Source: an uncultured Methylococcaceae bacterium
GTDB lineage: Bacteria; Pseudomonadota; Gammaproteobacteria; Methylococcales; Methylomonadaceae
NCBI GenBank assembly: GCA_903908165.1
Contig: CAIVQX010000078.1
Span: forward strand, 1 to 64,000
DNA length: 64,000 nt
Reading direction: 5' to 3'
This document shows, piece by piece, positions 42,696-55,053 of the stretch (position 1 is its first letter; each line of letters begins with the position of its first letter). A program made the position numbers and the translations under genes. The notes under the pieces were generated by a model. The model was not told the origin of the DNA. It saw only the letters and a program-made list of their open reading frames with translations, and made no database searches.

Positions 42696-44525
42696 ATGTG
42701 TGGAATTGTTGGCGGAATAGCGCAGCGTAATATAGTGCCTATCTTATTAGAAGGTTTAAAGCGATTGGAATATCGTGGTTACGATTCAGCGGGTCTGGCG
42801 GTTATTAAAGACAATGTTATATATAGGAAAAGGGAGTTGGGTAAAGTTAAAGGACTTGAGGAGTTATTGTTAGCAGATCCTATTTCTGGCAATATTGGTA
42901 TAGCTCACACTCGCTGGGCAACCCATGGGAAACCCAGTACAGAAAATGCTCATCCACATCTCTGCAGAGATAAGGTGGCTGTCGTTCATAATGGAATTAT
43001 TGAAAATCACGAGCAGCTTCGCGATTCATTGATGACTAATGGCTATGAATTTACATCAGAAACAGATACGGAAGTTATTGTTCATGAGCTTCATCAAGCA
43101 TTAGCGTCAGCTGACTGCTTGTTAACAGCAGTTAAGCAGACAATTAAGAAATTGGAAGGTGCTTATGCACTTGGGATTATAAGTACAACGGAACCTAAGA
43201 CATTGGTAGCATGCAGGAAAGGAAGCCCGTTAGTTATAGGTGTAGGAATTGGGGAATATTTTATTGCATCTGATGTAGCTGCATTGCTTCCGGTCACGCA
43301 GCGGTTTATTTTTTTAGAAGATGGAGATATAGCTTCGATAAGTATTGATGAACTTATCATATATGATGTTAATGAACACATTGTCAATCGTCCAATCAAA
43401 GAAAGTCAATTAAGTGCTGATTCTATTGATAAGGGTCATTATCGCCATTACATGTTGAAAGAAATTTATGAGCAGCCTTTTGCCATCTCACAAGCACTTG
43501 AAGGACGGTTTATTAATAATCGTTTACAAGAAAGTTCTTTTGGACATAATGCCAGTGACGTTTTCGATAAAATAAAATCAGTACAAATTTTAGCCTGTGG
43601 TACCAGTTATCATGCTGGTTTAGTTGCCCGATATTGGTTCGAAAAATTAGCTCGAGTTCCTTGTAATATTGAAGTAGCTAGTGAGTTTCGTTATAGAAGT
43701 CCAGTATTAGATGAAGATACTTTAATAGTGACTATATCTCAGTCAGGTGAAACTGCAGATACACTTGCAGCACTTCAAGAAGCAAAAAAACTAGGCGCTA
43801 AATATTCTTTGGCCATATGTAATGTTTCAGAAAGCTCGTTGGTCAGAGAGTCAGATTTGGTGTTAATGACGCGTGCAGGTCCTGAAATTGGCGTAGCGTC
43901 AACCAAAGCATTTACTACACAATTAACAACTTTAATGTTATTGGTTATTGCTATAGGTAGGCGTTTTGCATTAACTGATGAAGTAGAGAAAAGAATTACT
44001 TCGGCATTATTTAATCTACCAGGAAAAATTGAATCAGTTTTAAAACTTGATAATGATATTAAATTATTAGCGGAACAGTTTGCCGAAAAGCAAAATGCCT
44101 TGTTTTTAGGGCGAGGAAGTCACTATCCAATAGCAATGGAAGGTGCTTTAAAGTTAAAAGAAATTTCTTATATTCATGCTGAAGCTTATCCGGCTGGCGA
44201 ACTAAAGCACGGGCCATTGGCATTAATAGATGCCGATATGCCAGTTATTACTGTCGCGCCCAATAACAGTTTACTTGAAAAATTAAAGTCTAATATTCAG
44301 GAAGTAAGTGCAAGAGGCGGACAATTAATAGTATTTATGGATGAAACATTAGTCTCATCGTCTGATAACAACATACAAATTATTAAAGTACCGCAAGTTG
44401 AAAATGAAATTTCACCGATTATTTATACCATACCTTTGCAATTACTTTCTTACCACGTTGCAGTTTTAAAAGGCACTGATGTCGATCAACCAAGAAATCT
44501 GGCTAAGTCCGTTACAGTGGAATAA
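42696..44525 (+). CDS. glmS: Glutamine-fructose-6-phosphate aminotransferase
   Basis: [33 protein letters not shown]; two SIS domains; C-terminal [13 protein letters not shown]. Confidence 0.98.
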   Translation: MCGIVGGIAQRNIVPILLEGLKRLEYRGYDSAGLAVIKDNVIYRKRELGKVKGLEELLLADPISGNIGIAHTRWATHGKPSTENAHPHLCRDKVAVVHNGIIENHEQLRDSLMTNGYEFTSETDTEVIVHELHQALASADCLLTAVKQTIKKLEGAYALGIISTTEPKTLVACRKGSPLVIGVGIGEYFIASDVAALLPVTQRFIFLEDGDIASISIDELIIYDVNEHIVNRPIKESQLSADSIDKGHYRHYMLKEIYEQPFAISQALEGRFINNRLQESSFGHNASDVFDKIKSVQILACGTSYHAGLVARYWFEKLARVPCNIEVASEFRYRSPVLDEDTLIVTISQSGETADTLAALQEAKKLGAKYSLAICNVSESSLVRESDLVLMTRAGPEIGVASTKAFTTQLTTLMLLVIAIGRRFALTDEVEKRITSALFNLPGKIESVLKLDNDIKLLAEQFAEKQNALFLGRGSHYPIAMEGALKLKEISYIHAEAYPAGELKHGPLALIDADMPVITVAPNNSLLEKLKSNIQEVSARGGQLIVFMDETLVSSSDNNIQIIKVPQVENEISPIIYTIPLQLLSYHVAVLKGTDVDQPRNLAKSVTVE

Positions 44526-44654
44526 AATTTTGAAATTCGAAAATACGATTAGGAAATACTAAAGTTTCACTTCAAGTCATTTTGAATTATGGTTAAATAA
44601 AAATAGATTCTGACTTATGCAAGAATATATTCGATGAATGGTGTTGGAGGTTAG

Positions 44655-45320
44655 ATGCGACTTTTATTAGTTGAAGATGATGAAATATTAGGTGATGGTT
44701 TGGTTGCAGGTTTAAAAATGGAAGGTTATGCGGTTGATTGGTTAACGAATGGAAAGCTTGCCGACGAAGCTTTAAAACTTAATAGTTATGAGTTGATTGT
44801 ATTGGATCTTAACTTGCCGGATATGGATGGAATGACCATTCTACGTGCACTAAGAAGTCGTAAAGATGAGACGCCAGTGATGGTGTTAACCGCCAAAGAT
44901 ACTATTTCTGATCGGGTATTAGGTTTGGATAGTGGAGCGGATGATTTTGTTATTAAACCCTTTGAATTAGATGAGGTTTGTGCACGACTAAGAGCCTTGG
45001 CTAGAAGAAGTGAGGGAAGGAGTGCTCCAAATATTGAATATAAGGGTATTGTCTTAGATCCTGCATCGCATCAAGTTACGTTTAACGATGAAAAAATAGA
45101 ACTATCACAAAAAGAATTTGAGATATTGAGTTTTTTAATGAGTAATATCGGTAAAGTTGTATCTCGTTCCAGGCTGGAAGAAAGTCTTTATTCTTGGGAT
45201 TCTGATGTAGAAAGTAATACTGTTGAGGTTCATATTCATTATTTAAGAAAGAAACTTGATCCTGCACTTATTCGAACAGTCAGGGGAGTAGGTTATATTA
45301 TTGATAATGAAGACGAGTAA
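44655..45320 (+). CDS. OmpR-family response regulator
   Basis: MRLLLVEDDEILGDGLVAGL receiver and winged-helix DNA-binding domain. Confidence 0.93.
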   Translation: MRLLLVEDDEILGDGLVAGLKMEGYAVDWLTNGKLADEALKLNSYELIVLDLNLPDMDGMTILRALRSRKDETPVMVLTAKDTISDRVLGLDSGADDFVIKPFELDEVCARLRALARRSEGRSAPNIEYKGIVLDPASHQVTFNDEKIELSQKEFEILSFLMSNIGKVVSRSRLEESLYSWDSDVESNTVEVHIHYLRKKLDPALIRTVRGVGYIIDNEDE

Positions 45321-46921
45321 TGAAGTATTCTCTGCGACAATTACTGTTGGTTAGTTTGTTATCTGCCTCTATGCTTATCTGGGGTATTGCAGCTTATTTG
45401 AATTATAAAGTTACTCGTGATGAGGTTGCTAATTTATTTGATGCCGAATTGGCGCAATCAGCAAAAGTACTTAATGCTTTTGTAGAAAGTTTGGCTCGAG
45501 ATGGTTCATTGTCTGGAAATTGGAGTCAAGAGCAGGAAAAAACTGATGAAATGTTGCGAACTTATGCATTAAATCGTAAGTTAAAAAACAAAAATGATCA
45601 TCAGTTATGGCCTGAATATGATGTGTTATTACCACATTCTGAAAATCCCACTGTTTTTTCAGTTCATGAAACTAGTATTGACGAACAATTATGGCCTATA
45701 TTTGATGGTTTGTTAAAAGCAAATGCCCTAGGTCATAAGTATGAAAGAAAAATTGCCTTTCAGTTATGGTCCCAAAAAAAAGGCTTAATGTTGAGGTCTG
45801 AAAGTGCTCCTAAATTTGCGTTCTCTTCTTCTGATCATGGTTTTAATGAAACCAATATTGATGGTCATGAGTGGCATGTTTTTAGTGTTACGAACGGAAC
45901 AGGTGAGTATGTTATTCATGTAGGTCAGAAGGAAGAAATTCGCGCTGAATTAACAGATGAAATATCATCACAATTGGGTACTCAGTTTCTCGTAGGGCTC
46001 CCTTTTTTAGGGGTCGTTATATGGTTTATCGTAGGTCTTTCGTTGAAGCCTCTAAATAGATTGGAAAAGGCGTTGGCGAAGCGTGAGGCAAGTTATCTTA
46101 AACCGTTATCTACTAATAGATTGCCTAATGAAATTGTACCGGTCGTTAATGAAATTAATAACCTTTTCGTTCAGTTAGAGCGTGCTTTTGAGCATGAACG
46201 GCGCTTCACGGCAGATGCTTCACACGAATTAAGAACCCCTTTGGCAGGTTTGTTGACGCAGGCGCATGTTGCTTTAAGAACCACTGATGAGGAGGTTAGA
46301 AAGCAGGCGCTCTCCCGGATTAAGCAGGCAGTTAACAGAATGACCTATATGGTTCATCAATTACTGACTTTTTCTCGTATTGAATCTAATACAGAGTTTT
46401 TAACCAAACAAAATACCATGGTGAGTCGTGAGATTGTTCATGTTATCGCTGAATTGGAACCAGAAGCACATAAAAAACAAATTGTTATTGAGTTTGTTGA
46501 AGATAATGCCATTCCTGTATTGGTCAATGGGCCCTTGGTTGCAATTCTACTGAGGAATATTATTGACAATGCTATCAAATATACACCAGCTAAAGGTAAT
46601 GTCTTAATAACGGTCTCTGGGCTTGAGAGATTTTTAGAGATATGTGTTGAGGATTCGGGTCCTGGAATAGCACCTGATCAGTATGAAAAATCATTGGAGC
46701 GTTTTCATCGTTGTGTTGAAACAGCAAACAGAGTGAAAGGAACCGGTTTGGGATTTTCTATTGTTGATCGTATTGCAGCGATTCATAATGCCGACTTGGT
46801 TTTAGGGGTATCTCAATTTGGTGGTTTGAAAGTGACGGTATTATTTCCCTTGCCAATAAAACCGGTCGATCAGTCATGGCAAAAGAAATTAAGTTTTTTT
46901 CATATCAGAAAAAGTAATTAA
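45320..46921 (+). CDS. QseC-like sensor histidine kinase
   Basis: ADASHELRTPLAGLLTQAHVA H-box, N box IIDNAIKYTP, G boxes; overlaps the response regulator stop (TAATG). Confidence 0.92.
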   Translation: MKYSLRQLLLVSLLSASMLIWGIAAYLNYKVTRDEVANLFDAELAQSAKVLNAFVESLARDGSLSGNWSQEQEKTDEMLRTYALNRKLKNKNDHQLWPEYDVLLPHSENPTVFSVHETSIDEQLWPIFDGLLKANALGHKYERKIAFQLWSQKKGLMLRSESAPKFAFSSSDHGFNETNIDGHEWHVFSVTNGTGEYVIHVGQKEEIRAELTDEISSQLGTQFLVGLPFLGVVIWFIVGLSLKPLNRLEKALAKREASYLKPLSTNRLPNEIVPVVNEINNLFVQLERAFEHERRFTADASHELRTPLAGLLTQAHVALRTTDEEVRKQALSRIKQAVNRMTYMVHQLLTFSRIESNTEFLTKQNTMVSREIVHVIAELEPEAHKKQIVIEFVEDNAIPVLVNGPLVAILLRNIIDNAIKYTPAKGNVLITVSGLERFLEICVEDSGPGIAPDQYEKSLERFHRCVETANRVKGTGLGFSIVDRIAAIHNADLVLGVSQFGGLKVTVLFPLPIKPVDQSWQKKLSFFHIRKSN

Positions 46922-46939
46922 TATGCCTATAAGCACTGA

Positions 46940-47812
46940 TTAATAAACTATTATAGAATCAGGTTCATCGATAATTGGATTAAACAGGGTGCCGATGCCT
47001 TCAATTTCAATTCTGACGATTTGTCCAGATTTCATATAACCTCGTGGTTGCATTTTTACGCCAACACCGCTTGGTGTTCCTGTGGTAATTACATCACCAG
47101 GATTCAAGGTCATGGCTTGTGATAAATAAGCAATCATTTCATAGCAATTAAAAATCATTTGTCGCGTATTGGCATCTTGTCTTAGTTCATCATCAATCCA
47201 TGTTCTAATGGACAGATTATGAGGATCAGTAAGTTCATCAGGGGTTATAATCCAAGGGCCTATTGGACCGCAGGTATCAAAAGATTTGCCAATCATCATT
47301 GTAGGTGAGTGCATTTGCCAGTCACGTACTGAAACATCATTAGCAATTGTAAATCCAGCGATCACTTGATGAGCCATATCTATAGACACATAACGACAAC
47401 GTTTGCCGATAACAAAAGCCAGTTCGCCTTCATAGTCGAGTTTATCGGATATTTTAGGTTTGTGAATGGCATCACCACAGCCAATAACACAGCTGCTTTG
47501 TTTGGTAAAAAAGCTGGGATATTTAGGTTGTTCACGCCCGGTTTCAGCGATATGGTCAGCATAATTTAGACTAATGCCCAGATATTTTTCGGGTCTGGGA
47601 ACAGGTGCGTTTAGCTTGATCTCATTTAGGGCCATAACTGCATTGCCTTTATTAATGAGGTTTTGCATTGCAAAGAGTGCTTTGGGGCCGGCAGAAAGAA
47701 ATTTGATCATTGAATCAGGAATCTCAGGGCAACCTAGGCTATCAATAATGGTGTCGTTGATTACTGCGCCTACACGTGTCAGATTGTTATGGGTAAAGGT
47801 CACTAGTTTCAT
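46940..47812 (-). CDS. Fumarylacetoacetate hydrolase family protein
   Basis: [43 protein letters not shown]. Confidence 0.9.
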   Translation of the reverse strand: MKLVTFTHNNLTRVGAVINDTIIDSLGCPEIPDSMIKFLSAGPKALFAMQNLINKGNAVMALNEIKLNAPVPRPEKYLGISLNYADHIAETGREQPKYPSFFTKQSSCVIGCGDAIHKPKISDKLDYEGELAFVIGKRCRYVSIDMAHQVIAGFTIANDVSVRDWQMHSPTMMIGKSFDTCGPIGPWIITPDELTDPHNLSIRTWIDDELRQDANTRQMIFNCYEMIAYLSQAMTLNPGDVITTGTPSGVGVKMQPRGYMKSGQIVRIEIEGIGTLFNPIIDEPDSIIVY

Positions 47813-47913
47813 CGATTGTGAATCCTGTATTATGTTTGCTGTGGTTGTTTTATAACGAAGATCAGACTGTAAAAAAAAGATATAATATACAATTTTACGT
47901 AGAGGAACAGAAT

Positions 47914-48585
47914 ATGAACGAAAACTGGATTGCTCCTTCCATTCTTTCAGCCAATTTTGCCAAATTAGGTGAGGAAGTTGATAGAGTTTTAGCTGATGGT
48001 GCTGATGTGGTGCATTTTGATGTCATGGACAATCATTTCGTGCCCAATTTGACTATTGGACCTTTAGTGTGTGAAGCCTTAAGAAAACATGGTGTTACTG
48101 CACCGATTGACGTACATTTGATGGTTGAGCCGGTTGATAGATTGATTCCCGATTTTGCCAAAGCCGGTGCTAGTATTATCACTTTCCATCCTGAAGCTTC
48201 TGTACATATTGATCGTACATTACAATTAATTAAGGATTGCGGTTGTCAGGCTGGATTGGTTTTTAATCCTGGAACGCCATTACACTATTTGGATTACGTA
48301 ATGGACAAATTGGATATGATTTTGTTAATGTCAGTTAATCCAGGATTTGGTGGCCAATCATTTATTCCATCTGCGTTAGATAAATTACGTCAAGTTAGAA
48401 AAAGAATTGATGACAGCGGTTTAAATATTCGATTAGAGATTGACGGTGGCGTGAAAACTGACAATATCCGTTCAATTAAAGCAGCTGGTGCTGATACATT
48501 TGTTGCTGGATCAGCAATTTTTAGTCAGCCAGACTATAAAAAAGTCATTGATGAAATGCGTGCAGAATTGGCATTGGCTCGATAA
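47914..48585 (+). CDS. rpe: Ribulose-phosphate 3-epimerase
   Basis: [48 protein letters not shown]; start at 47914. Confidence 0.97.
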   Translation: MNENWIAPSILSANFAKLGEEVDRVLADGADVVHFDVMDNHFVPNLTIGPLVCEALRKHGVTAPIDVHLMVEPVDRLIPDFAKAGASIITFHPEASVHIDRTLQLIKDCGCQAGLVFNPGTPLHYLDYVMDKLDMILLMSVNPGFGGQSFIPSALDKLRQVRKRIDDSGLNIRLEIDGGVKTDNIRSIKAAGADTFVAGSAIFSQPDYKKVIDEMRAELALAR

Positions 48586-48743
48586 GCGATGGTAGTTCAG
48601 TGCGACTAACATTTGCCTTAATTCATGGATGGTTTTGCATTAATTTTTGATAAAAAGCTATTTGTGAGGCAAGAGGTCGCCTACTATAAGATTAAAAGTA
48701 CCTAAGATTTTTGCCAAACTTAATCAGTACGTTGAATAACACT

Positions 48744-50231
48744 ATGACCGCAGAACAATTTAATCAATATGCCTTTCAAGGTTACAACCGTATTCCGGTT
48801 AGCCGCGAAGTTTTAGCTGATTTAGATACGCCCTTAAGTGCGTATTTAAAATTAGCTGATGGCGCGTATTCCTATTTATTTGAATCGGTTCATGGTGGTG
48901 AACAGTGGGGACGATATTCCATTATAGGATTGCCTTGCAAAACGGTTGTTAAAATTAATGGCAAGCAAATTCGGGTACAAAAAGATGGAGAATTGCTGGA
49001 AACTTTAATTCATGACAACCCACTGGTCTGGATTGAGCAATTCACACAGCGTTATAAAGTGCCTGATTTAGCAGATTTGCCGAGATTTAATGGTGGTTTA
49101 GTGGGTTATTTTGGTTATGAAACCATTCGTTATATTGAGCCAAGATTAAAGGGAATAGAAAAGCCTGATCCATTGGGTTGTCCAGATGTTTTATTAATGG
49201 TATCAGAAGAAATATTAGTGTTTGATAACCTATCAGGAAAAGTATTGCTACTAACTCATGCCAATCCTGAAGAGGTCGATGCTTATAACCGAGCGTTAGC
49301 ACGTCTATCGGATTTGGCGGAGCAGTTACGCGAAATACAAGCCAAGCCGAAAAAAAATGCTAAGCCTTGCAAAGTTGAAGAAGCAGATTTTATTTCTGGT
49401 TTTACGCAACAAGGTTTTGAAGATGCCGTTTTAAAAGCCAAGGATTACATTACTGACGGCGATATTATGCAAGTCGTTTTATCTCAACGTCTGTCGATTC
49501 CTTATAATGCGTCGCCGTTAAACTTATACCGTGCTTTGCGTTGCTTAAATCCATCGCCGTACATGTTTTATCTTAATTTGGATGATTTTCATATCGTTGG
49601 ATCATCGCCGGAAATTTTGGTTAGATTGGAAGATAATACAGTTACAGTGCGTCCGATTGCCGGAACACGTCGCCGTGGTATGACGCCTGAGCAAGATATT
49701 GCGCTTGAGCACGAATTATTAGCAGATCCAAAAGAACTGGCGGAACACTTAATGCTAATTGACTTAGGTCGCAATGATGCAGGTCGTGTTGCTGAAATAG
49801 GGTCGGTGCAATTGACTGATAAAATGGTTGTTGAACGTTATTCTCATGTTATGCACATTGTTTCAAATGTCACAGGAACATTGCAACAAGGTAAAAATGC
49901 TTTTGATGTATTGGCGGCAACTTTTCCAGCAGGAACGGTGAGCGGTGCTCCAAAGATACGTGCTATGGAAATTATTGATGAACTTGAACCTGTAAAGCGG
50001 GGTATTTATTCCGGTGCTGTCGGTTATATTGCCTGGTCTGGAAATTTGGATACAGCCATTGCTATTAGAACCGCGGTTATTAAAGATAACATGCTGCATA
50101 TACAAGCAGGTGCCGGTATCGTTTATGATTCTGTACCAAGAAATGAATGGGATGAAACCATGAACAAAGGTCGCGCTATCTTCCGTGCCGTCAGTATGGC
50201 GGAAGCAGGTTTGGAAGGAGAGCAGGTATGA
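48744..50231 (+). CDS. trpE: Anthranilate synthase component I
   Basis: Chorismate-binding domain [27 protein letters not shown]; start at 48744. Confidence 0.97.
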   Translation: MTAEQFNQYAFQGYNRIPVSREVLADLDTPLSAYLKLADGAYSYLFESVHGGEQWGRYSIIGLPCKTVVKINGKQIRVQKDGELLETLIHDNPLVWIEQFTQRYKVPDLADLPRFNGGLVGYFGYETIRYIEPRLKGIEKPDPLGCPDVLLMVSEEILVFDNLSGKVLLLTHANPEEVDAYNRALARLSDLAEQLREIQAKPKKNAKPCKVEEADFISGFTQQGFEDAVLKAKDYITDGDIMQVVLSQRLSIPYNASPLNLYRALRCLNPSPYMFYLNLDDFHIVGSSPEILVRLEDNTVTVRPIAGTRRRGMTPEQDIALEHELLADPKELAEHLMLIDLGRNDAGRVAEIGSVQLTDKMVVERYSHVMHIVSNVTGTLQQGKNAFDVLAATFPAGTVSGAPKIRAMEIIDELEPVKRGIYSGAVGYIAWSGNLDTAIAIRTAVIKDNMLHIQAGAGIVYDSVPRNEWDETMNKGRAIFRAVSMAEAGLEGEQV

Positions 50232-50818
50232 GTGCAGTAAAAGTGGTTATGGTCGATAACTACGATTCGTTTACTTATAATCTGGTTCAATATTTCGGCG
50301 AACTGGGTGCAGATGTTACGGTTGTTCGAAATGATCAGGTGACTGTAGCAGATATAGAAAAATTGGCACCGGATAAAATTGTTATTTCTCCTGGCCCTTG
50401 CACGCCTAAGGAGGCCGGAGTATCAGTTGAAGCTATTTTAAAATTTGCCGGAAAATATCCGATTCTGGGTGTTTGTTTAGGTCATCAAAGCATCGGTTAT
50501 GCCTTTGGTGGTCATGTTATTCATGCTAAACATATTATGCATGGTAAAACTTCATTGATTCATCATCATAATTTTGGTGTGTTTAAAAACTTGTCCAATC
50601 CGTTTACAGCTACTCGTTATCATTCTTTGGTTATTGAACAGGCGTCTTTACCTGATTGTCTTGAAGTTACGGCTTGGACAGAAAATGAAAGCGGAGAATT
50701 GGACGAGATTATGGGTGTCAGGCACAAAACCTTGGATATAGAAGGGGTTCAGTTTCACCCGGAATCCATTTTGACCGAACATGGACATGATTTGTTAAGG
50801 AATTTTTTGGAAAGGTAA
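50228..50818 (+). CDS. trpG: Anthranilate synthase component II
   Basis: [29 protein letters not shown]. Confidence 0.96.
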   Translation: MSAVKVVMVDNYDSFTYNLVQYFGELGADVTVVRNDQVTVADIEKLAPDKIVISPGPCTPKEAGVSVEAILKFAGKYPILGVCLGHQSIGYAFGGHVIHAKHIMHGKTSLIHHHNFGVFKNLSNPFTATRYHSLVIEQASLPDCLEVTAWTENESGELDEIMGVRHKTLDIEGVQFHPESILTEHGHDLLRNFLER

Positions 50819-50829
50819 TCTAACCGATA

Positions 50830-51846
50830 ATGGATATACAACAAGCCTTACAAAAAGTACTTAGCAAGAAAGATCTCGCTATTGATGAGATGCGTGATGT
50901 TATGCGTCTTATCATGACTGGAAAAATTACGGAGGCACAGCTTGCTGGGTTTTTAATAGGATTGCGTTGTAAAGGTGAAACGATTGACGAGATAACTGCC
51001 GCTGTTGAGGTGATGCGGGAGTTGGCCAGCAAAGTAATAATCAACGGCCAGTATGTCATTGATACTTGCGGTACAGGCGGTGATGGTGCTAACACCTTCA
51101 ATATTTCCACTACCTGTGCTTTTGTAGTCGCAGCAGCGGGAGCACAGGTTGCCAAGCATGGCAATCGATCGGTATCCAGTAGTTGTGGTAGTGCAGATTT
51201 GCTTGAAGCTGCGGGTGTTAATCTGGATTTGAGTGCCGAACAAGTTGCGCAGTGTGTTAATGAAATTGGCGTCGGATTTTTATTTTCACCCAAGCATCAT
51301 GGTGCGATGAAGCATACTATTAAAGTACGAAAAGAAATGGGGGTTAGAACCTTGTTTAACTTATTGGGTCCCTTATCTAACCCGGCTGGCTCACCCAATC
51401 AGTTAATAGGCGTGTTTGCAAAAGAGTGGGTTGTACCAATTGCGCAGGTATTAAAAAAACTGGGTAGCCAACATGTTCTCGTTGTACATGCTGATGATGG
51501 TTTGGATGAAATCAGTATTGCATCAGATACTACGATTGCTGAACTTAAAGCCGGAGAAGTTTTTACATATACAATTTCGCCTGAGCAGTTTGGTTTTAAG
51601 CGAACCAATCTTAATGAGTTGGCAGTTATCGATGCTGAATCAAGTTTAGTGATGGTGAACTCGGTATTAGATAATAAGGCTGGATCTGCTAGAGATATTG
51701 TCATTTTAAACGCAGGCGCTGCGATTTATGCAGCAAATATTACTGATTCTTTGGCGACAGGTTTCGAAAAAGCTGCCCAAGTTATCGCCAGCGGTGCTGC
51801 AAGAGCTAAATTCGATGCATTAATTGCTTATTCCAAAATTTTATAA
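50830..51846 (+). CDS. trpD: Anthranilate phosphoribosyltransferase
   Basis: [40 protein letters not shown]. Confidence 0.97.
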   Translation: MDIQQALQKVLSKKDLAIDEMRDVMRLIMTGKITEAQLAGFLIGLRCKGETIDEITAAVEVMRELASKVIINGQYVIDTCGTGGDGANTFNISTTCAFVVAAAGAQVAKHGNRSVSSSCGSADLLEAAGVNLDLSAEQVAQCVNEIGVGFLFSPKHHGAMKHTIKVRKEMGVRTLFNLLGPLSNPAGSPNQLIGVFAKEWVVPIAQVLKKLGSQHVLVVHADDGLDEISIASDTTIAELKAGEVFTYTISPEQFGFKRTNLNELAVIDAESSLVMVNSVLDNKAGSARDIVILNAGAAIYAANITDSLATGFEKAAQVIASGAARAKFDALIAYSKIL

Positions 51847-51859
51847 TAATAAATTAAAA

Positions 51860-52660
51860 ATGACTAACACACCTGATATTCTAAAAATTATTTTGGCAAA
51901 AAAAGCGGAAGAAGTAGCCAGACGCAAGTCTGGTATTTCTATAGCCAATCTTGAAGAGATAGCCTGTGCCGTGGAGCGTCCACGTGGTTTTTATAATGCT
52001 ATTCAATATAAGGTGTTGGCAAAAAAACCAGCGATTATTGCTGAAATTAAAAAAGCATCACCCAGCCAAGGCGTGATTAGGGAAAATTTTCAGCCGGTAC
52101 TTATCGGCCAAGATTACGCTATGAATGGTGCTACTTGTTTGTCAGTGTTAACTGATAAAGAATTTTTCCAGGGATCGGAAGCATATTTGCAAATGGTTAG
52201 GGAGCGTTGCCCACTTCCGGTCCTTAGAAAAGATTTTATGATTGATGTTTATCAGGTTTATGAAGCGAGAGCTTTGGGTGCAGATTGTATCTTGCTGATA
52301 GTAGCGGCGCTAGAAGATGATTTAATGCGCGTGTTAGCAGATACCGCCAAAAAACTAGGCATGGATGTATTAGTTGAAGTTCATGACGCCGAGGAGTTGC
52401 AAAGAGCGCTTAAACTGGATACCAAATTAATAGGTATTAACAATCGTAATTTACGTACTTTTGAAACAGCACTCCAAACAACGTTGGATTTAAAACAGCA
52501 AATTCCGGAAGATCGTATTGTTATCACCGAAAGTGGCATTCATACTTCTGATGATGTGAAACTTATGCGGGATAATAATGTTTATGCATTTCTAGTTGGC
52601 GAAGTATTTATGCGGTCTGAAAGTCCGGGTAAAAAAATGCGCGAATTGTTTGCTTTGTAA
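51860..52660 (+). CDS. trpC: Indole-3-glycerol phosphate synthase
   Basis: [30 protein letters not shown]; start at 51860. Confidence 0.97.
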   Translation: MTNTPDILKIILAKKAEEVARRKSGISIANLEEIACAVERPRGFYNAIQYKVLAKKPAIIAEIKKASPSQGVIRENFQPVLIGQDYAMNGATCLSVLTDKEFFQGSEAYLQMVRERCPLPVLRKDFMIDVYQVYEARALGADCILLIVAALEDDLMRVLADTAKKLGMDVLVEVHDAEELQRALKLDTKLIGINNRNLRTFETALQTTLDLKQQIPEDRIVITESGIHTSDDVKLMRDNNVYAFLVGEVFMRSESPGKKMRELFAL

Positions 52661-52722
52661 GGTTTAACCAGTGGTTGGAAACCTATATATCATGGCAGAT
52701 AGCGGGAAAATTTAAGTTCTTG

Positions 52723-53877
52723 TTAGTTGGGTTTTTTGAAAATATTGTTAGAGAAGGTGTTTTCTTCGATTTCTTCAGATAATAGTAAGTCATTTTCATC
52801 AAGAGTATTGGTGTTTTCAGTACTTAGCTTGATCATTAATCGCACTTCGTTTCTTGAATCTGCTGAATTTAATGCATCATCGTAACTAATTTTTCCAGTT
52901 ACGTACAAATCGTAGAGTGCCTGGTCAAAAGTTTGCATGCCTTGTTCACGTGAATTTTTTATCAATTCTTTTAGCTTATGAATTTCACCTTTACGGATAA
53001 AATCTTTAGCTAATGGTGTATTAATGAAGATTTCAACGGCCGGATAACGACCTTTGTCATCAGATCGTTTAATTAATTGTTGAGCAACTATTCCTTTGAG
53101 ATTTAGGGATAAATCCATTAATAATTGATTATGCATTTCTTCAGGAAAAAAGTGCAAAATGCGATCCAATGCTTGGTTGGCATTGTTTGCGTGGAGTGTA
53201 GAGAGGCATAAATGTCCTGTTTCAGCAAAAGTAATCGCGTTTTGCATAGTTTCACGGGTTCTAATTTCACCAATTAGGATCACATCAGGCGCTTGACGCA
53301 ATGTGTTTTTTAAAGCCACCTCATAAGATGCAGTATCAATGCCTACTTCTCGTTGAGTGATAATACAACCTAAGTGTGGATGTTGATACTCTATTGGATC
53401 CTCAATAGTAATGATATGACCATTGCTGTTTTGGTTGCGATGCTTGATTAAGGCAGCTAATGAGGTCGATTTTCCTGTGCCGGTGGCTCCCACAAAAAGA
53501 ATGAGGCCACGTTTTTCCATGATCATCTCTTTTAAAATTATTGGTAAATGTAATGATTCTGCATCAGGTATTTCGTTTGCAATACGCCGCATAACCATTC
53601 CGGCGCAATCTCGCTGAGTAAATACACTAACTCTGAATCTTCCAAAATCGGGTATGCCGATTGCAAACTGGCATTCTTTGGTGCTCTCAAATTCGTCTTT
53701 TTGTTTTTGATTCATAATGCTTAAGACAATTTCTAAAGCTTGGTCTGCAGTTAGAGGTATTTTTGAGGTTTCAATGATTAGGTTATCAACTTTAATGGAA
53801 GGCGCTCTCCCTGCCGTTATGAATAAATCGGAGGCTTTTTTCTGATCCATCAGCGTAAATAATGCGTTAAAATTCAA
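52723..53877 (-). CDS. pilU: Type IV pilus retraction ATPase PilU
   Basis: PilT-family ATPase (GATGTGKSTSLAALI, GEIRTRETMQNAI) downstream of pilT. Confidence 0.92.
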   Translation of the reverse strand: MNFNALFTLMDQKKASDLFITAGRAPSIKVDNLIIETSKIPLTADQALEIVLSIMNQKQKDEFESTKECQFAIGIPDFGRFRVSVFTQRDCAGMVMRRIANEIPDAESLHLPIILKEMIMEKRGLILFVGATGTGKSTSLAALIKHRNQNSNGHIITIEDPIEYQHPHLGCIITQREVGIDTASYEVALKNTLRQAPDVILIGEIRTRETMQNAITFAETGHLCLSTLHANNANQALDRILHFFPEEMHNQLLMDLSLNLKGIVAQQLIKRSDDKGRYPAVEIFINTPLAKDFIRKGEIHKLKELIKNSREQGMQTFDQALYDLYVTGKISYDDALNSADSRNEVRLMIKLSTENTNTLDENDLLLSEEIEENTFSNNIFKKPN

Positions 53878-53886
53878 TGTACTACC

Positions 53887-54924
53887 TCAAATAAATACAT
53901 CTTTGTTAACGGCTTTAGTCATGGCTATCTTCGAACTAATCAAACCTTTGTCAACCAGTTCTTTTAAATTTTGATCTAAGGTTTGCATTCCGTCTTTACG
54001 TCCGGTTTGTATTGCGGAATACATTTGTGCCACTTTTGCCTCCCGAATTAGGTTTCTGATGGCGGATGTTCCTACCATGATTTCATGTGCAGCTATTCGC
54101 CCACCACCGACTTTTTTCAAGAGTGTTTGAGAAATAACACCTTGTAAAGATTCAGATAACATGGATCGAATCATATCTTTTTCAGCAGCAGGGAAGACAT
54201 CGATAATACGGTCGATAGTTTTTGCTGCTGAGGTTGTATGTAATGTTCCAAATACAAGGTGGCCTGTTTCTGCAGCAGTTAACGCTAAGCGTATGGTTTC
54301 CAAATCTCGCATTTCACCCACCATGATGACGTCAGGATCTTCACGAAGTGCTGAGCGTAATGCTTCGTTAAAGCCATGAGTGTCACGATGGACTTCGCGT
54401 TGATTAATCAATGATTTTTGGCTTTCATGAACAAATTCGATGGGGTCTTCAACTGTTAGTATATGTGCATAATCATTACAATTAATATGATTGATCATTG
54501 CTGCTAGTGTAGTTGATTTACCTGACCCTGTTGGGCCGGTAACTAAGATAAGTCCGCGAGGTTTTCTGGTTAGTTCTTCAAAAAATGGCGGTGCTGCGAG
54601 GTCTTCCAGTGATAACACCTTTGAGGGAATAGTTCTGAAAACACCTGCTGCCCCTCGTTCCTGATTAAATGCATTGACACGAAATCGTGCAATACTAGGC
54701 AACTCAAAGGAAAAGTCGGTTTCTAAAAATTCTTCATAATCTCGACGCTGTTTGTCATTCATTATGTCATAAATTAAAGCATGCACTGTTTTATGATCAA
54801 GAACAGGTAAATTAATTCGCTTAATATCACCATCAACTCGTATCATTGGTGGTAGGCCGGCGGATAAATGTAAATCCGAGGCTTTATTTTTTACTGAGAA
54901 AGTGAGTAACTCTGTAATATCCAT
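53887..54924 (-). CDS. pilT: Type IV pilus retraction ATPase PilT
   Basis: MDITELLTFSVKNKASDLHLSAGLPPMIRVDGD, GPTGSGKSTTLAAMI, AIRNLIREAKVAQMYS; start at 54924. Confidence 0.95.
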   Translation of the reverse strand: MDITELLTFSVKNKASDLHLSAGLPPMIRVDGDIKRINLPVLDHKTVHALIYDIMNDKQRRDYEEFLETDFSFELPSIARFRVNAFNQERGAAGVFRTIPSKVLSLEDLAAPPFFEELTRKPRGLILVTGPTGSGKSTTLAAMINHINCNDYAHILTVEDPIEFVHESQKSLINQREVHRDTHGFNEALRSALREDPDVIMVGEMRDLETIRLALTAAETGHLVFGTLHTTSAAKTIDRIIDVFPAAEKDMIRSMLSESLQGVISQTLLKKVGGGRIAAHEIMVGTSAIRNLIREAKVAQMYSAIQTGRKDGMQTLDQNLKELVDKGLISSKIAMTKAVNKDVFI

Positions 54925-55053
54925 TAGATTCTCTGGTAAAGTAACTAATAAAAACAACTTACTTATTGATACCATAGTGCAACTCTGCGGTTTTTTGAAG
55001 AGTCTGTGAAAAATAATAAGAATAAACGCCACTTTGATAATTTCTCGACATCC

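Noticed and set aside
48586-48743. trp attenuator / leader peptide upstream of trpE
   Set aside because: No leader ORF with tandem Trp codons and no clear terminator/antiterminator pair seen
50820-51293. 157-aa ORF antisense to trpD
   Set aside because: Composition mirrors the trpD complement; no domain or promoter evidence
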